Assembly (NCBI GenBank): GCA_023418575.1
Contig: JAEZZM010000041.1
Location: forward strand, 11,553-75,552
Length of the DNA: 64,000 nt
Direction of reading: 5' to 3'
Origin: Actinomycetes bacterium
GTDB lineage: Bacteria > Actinomycetota > Coriobacteriia > Coriobacteriales > JAEZZM01
Under the pieces are notes generated by a model. That model had not been told where the DNA came from and ran no database searches. It saw only the letters and a program-made list of their open reading frames with translations. The translations under genes were made by a program, and so were the position numbers. Each line of letters begins with the position of its first letter. Position 1 is the stretch's first letter. Positions 62,293 to 64,000 of the stretch are shown in pieces.

Positions 62293-64000
62293 ATGAACAC
62301 GCAAAAAGCAAGTAAGCAAAAGCATAGTAAGCTTAAATTAAGTAAAGAGCCGCGCTTTAAAAGAAGGTATCGCTACAGAAAAGCACCTGCCTTTGCTAAA
62401 CTTGCTATTCGTTCTATCTCTGGACATCTGTCTAGGTTTCTTGCTCTTTTTGCCATCATTGCCTTAGGGGCGGGTGTTTATGCAGGTACTAGAATGTTTG
62501 TGCCTGATATGCAAAATACCGCTCTCAACTATTTTAAACAGGGAAATCTCTATGACTTGCGTCTTATTTACCCTTTGGGTTTTAACAATGATGATCTAGA
62601 AAAAATTGCTCAGATTGATAATGTGCAAGCTGTGCTACCTGTTCAAAAAACACAGGTAAGCATGCAGAGTGAGAAACGCTCTCATCAGATAAGCTTGCAA
62701 GGTATTGCACCTGGTGAAAGCCCTGTTAATACCCTACAAATTAAGGAAGGTAGACTGCCTCAAACTGCTGATGAAATTGTTATCTCTAATCACAGAAATG
62801 AACTCAAACTTGGAGAAATCCTAGAGTATCAAGAACATGAGGAAACGGGCGATAAAAACGATCAATCTGCTGACGAAGAACTTAAACCAGAAGAAAACAA
62901 GCTCACGATACACAAATTTAAGATTGTAGGCTTTATAAGCTCTGCTGAAGAATTAAGTTCTTCTTTGGGAGCTGCTCATAACACAGGTGCTACCTTAAGT
63001 AATTATGCTTATGTCTTACATGCTGCCTTTGAGCACCCAGATCGTTACGATGAGGTTTATCTTAAGATCTCATCAGTAGATAAGCTTAACCCCTACCAAG
63101 AGGCCTATAGCCAAAAACTTGATGAAAGCAAAATTAAAATTAAAGATGTGCTGCAAGATATTGAGGCAGAGCATTATACCTCCTTGCTAAAAGACTTTGA
63201 CGATAAAATCGCAGCGGCAAAAGCTGAATTAGCCAATAAAAAATCTGAAGCTGAAAACAGTTTTGCAGATGCTCAAAGGCAGATTGATGAGCAAAACGCA
63301 CAATTAAAAGCTCAAGAACAACAGCTTAGACAAGCTCTACAGCAAATGCAGCTCATGCAAGAGGCGCAAGGTATGCAGGCTATGGATCCAGAAGCCTTGC
63401 AGGGCATGGATCCCCAAGCACTGCAGGAACTGCAAGCTGCACAAAAGAAGCTCGCTCAAGGCAAACAGAGAATCCAAGAAGCTCAAAAGCAACTTAACTC
63501 TAAAATTGAAGAGAGTAACAAAGACTTTAAAGATGCCGAAAACACCATTGCCGCTAATGAATCAAAGCGAAGTGATATAAAGACGGTTGTAAGCTATGTA
63601 CTTGATCGCTCTGCTAATGCCTCATACGCCACCTATGAGGGAAACATTACCAGAATAGATAAGATTACTACCATATTTCCAATCTTCTTCTTTTTGGTAG
63701 CGGCCTTTGTCACCCTCATTACTATGACTCGTATGGTTGAGTCTGAACGCGTAGAAATTGGCAGTCTTAAAGCCTTGGGCTATCCAAACCTAAAAATTGC
63801 ATATAAATACCTGTGTTTTGGAATGGTGGCCGCTCTTCTTGGGGCAGCTGTAGGCGTGGCCTTGGGCGTCTATCTAATTCCAAAAACTATCTGGCTTTCA
63901 TACGCAGGCATTTATCCAGATTTGCCCTTCATTTGGGAGCTGCACCCCAAGGACTGCATAATCGCTGCACTATCCGTATTAGCAATCACCTTGGGCACTT
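62293..64000 (+). CDS. FtsX-like ABC permease with coiled-coil insert (truncated by the window)
   Basis: 569 codons visible; it continues past the edge. It has a basic N-terminus, then a membrane helix ('FLALFAIIALGAGVYAG'). A MacB-type periplasmic domain follows ('GIAPGESPVNTLQIKEGRLP', 'EIVISNHR'). A Gln/Lys-rich coiled coil lies at about residues 310-420. Next are the FtsX helices ('TIFPIFFFLVAAFVTLITMT') with the conserved 'ERVEIGSLKALGYPN'. It partners the ATPase just upstream. It should end with a second FtsX block beyond 64000. Confidence 0.9.
   Translation, partial: MNTQKASKQKHSKLKLSKEPRFKRRYRYRKAPAFAKLAIRSISGHLSRFLALFAIIALGAGVYAGTRMFVPDMQNTALNYFKQGNLYDLRLIYPLGFNNDDLEKIAQIDNVQAVLPVQKTQVSMQSEKRSHQISLQGIAPGESPVNTLQIKEGRLPQTADEIVISNHRNELKLGEILEYQEHEETGDKNDQSADEELKPEENKLTIHKFKIVGFISSAEELSSSLGAAHNTGATLSNYAYVLHAAFEHPDRYDEVYLKISSVDKLNPYQEAYSQKLDESKIKIKDVLQDIEAEHYTSLLKDFDDKIAAAKAELANKKSEAENSFADAQRQIDEQNAQLKAQEQQLRQALQQMQLMQEAQGMQAMDPEALQGMDPQALQELQAAQKKLAQGKQRIQEAQKQLNSKIEESNKDFKDAENTIAANESKRSDIKTVVSYVLDRSANASYATYEGNITRIDKITTIFPIFFFLVAAFVTLITMTRMVESERVEIGSLKALGYPNLKIAYKYLCFGMVAALLGAAVGVALGVYLIPKTIWLSYAGIYPDLPFIWELHPKDCIIAALSVLAITLGT

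Overview
The window looks like a chromosomal stretch of a low-GC Coriobacteriia actinobacterium, probably near Atopobium/Fannyhessea/Lancefieldella. This is inferred from gene content, not from a database search. The signs are a LuxR regulator with a multi-membrane-span N-terminal half, a lipoprotein FAD/FMN fumarate-reductase-type flavoprotein, a DivIC-like protein with a long disordered tail, and a very large sortase-anchored surface protein. By eye the GC content is in the low-to-mid 40s. I see no prophage, insertion sequence or CRISPR array. The coding density is typical of a chromosome.

Layout. (1) 1-10.7 kb: a 2634-residue repeat-rich wall-anchored protein, then an extracellular flavoprotein reductase and a convergent LuxR regulator. 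(2) 12.3-24.3 kb: tRNA-Leu, Ppx/GppA phosphatase, DivIC-like cell-division protein, enolase, MazG, a polyferredoxin, Mfd, endonuclease III and a DUF554 membrane protein. (3) 24.4-28.6 kb: a membrane-anchored pentad-repeat protein divergent from a membrane Ser/Thr kinase, then a trigger-factor-like protein without the ribosome-binding domain. (4) 28.6-33.6 kb: rubrerythrin behind a near-perfect Fur box, an unusual MutY, Rrf2, an HAD phosphatase, MarR, a gene-free region full of hairpins, tRNA-Asp and tRNA-Val. (5) 33.6-43 kb: OPT transporter, TetR plus a heterodimeric ABC exporter, MurE plus an HAD phosphatase, and a tiny membrane-protein gene facing PadR. (6) 43-48 kb: PadR/HAAS-DUF4097 operon, a channel-less MgtE-N/CBS protein and 5-formyl-THF cyclo-ligase. 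(7) 48-56 kb, all minus: polysaccharide deacetylase, PRC-barrel protein, YtxH-like protein, Ddl, aminotransferase, a stand-alone cyanophycin-synthetase N-domain protein and an RlpA-like protein with a structured leader. (8) 56-64 kb: CorC/HlyC protein, hemolysin III, copper chaperone, a bPH2 pair, and an ABC/FtsX exporter that runs off the end.

Themes. Envelope and wall biology dominates: MurE, Ddl, deacetylase, RlpA-like, DivIC, PadR-HAAS-DUF4097, the surface adhesin, and the kinase with its neighbour. DNA and oxidative repair is also well represented: Mfd, Nth, MutY, MazG, rubrerythrin with Fur control, and Rrf2.

Most unusual signals. (a) A five-residue/15-bp repeat of the same flavour is inserted in frame in two unrelated enzymes, the kinase and the folate cyclo-ligase; a related 18-bp repeat sits in MazG. 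(b) A free-standing CphA N-domain keeps an HxxEH motif. (c) A MutY-like glycosylase lacks the Fe-S cysteines and has Glu at the catalytic Asp position. (d) About 330 bp of consecutive long hairpins next to tRNA genes may be a structured RNA. (e) A 34-residue membrane protein gene has its own promoter, RBS and terminator and shares control DNA with padR.
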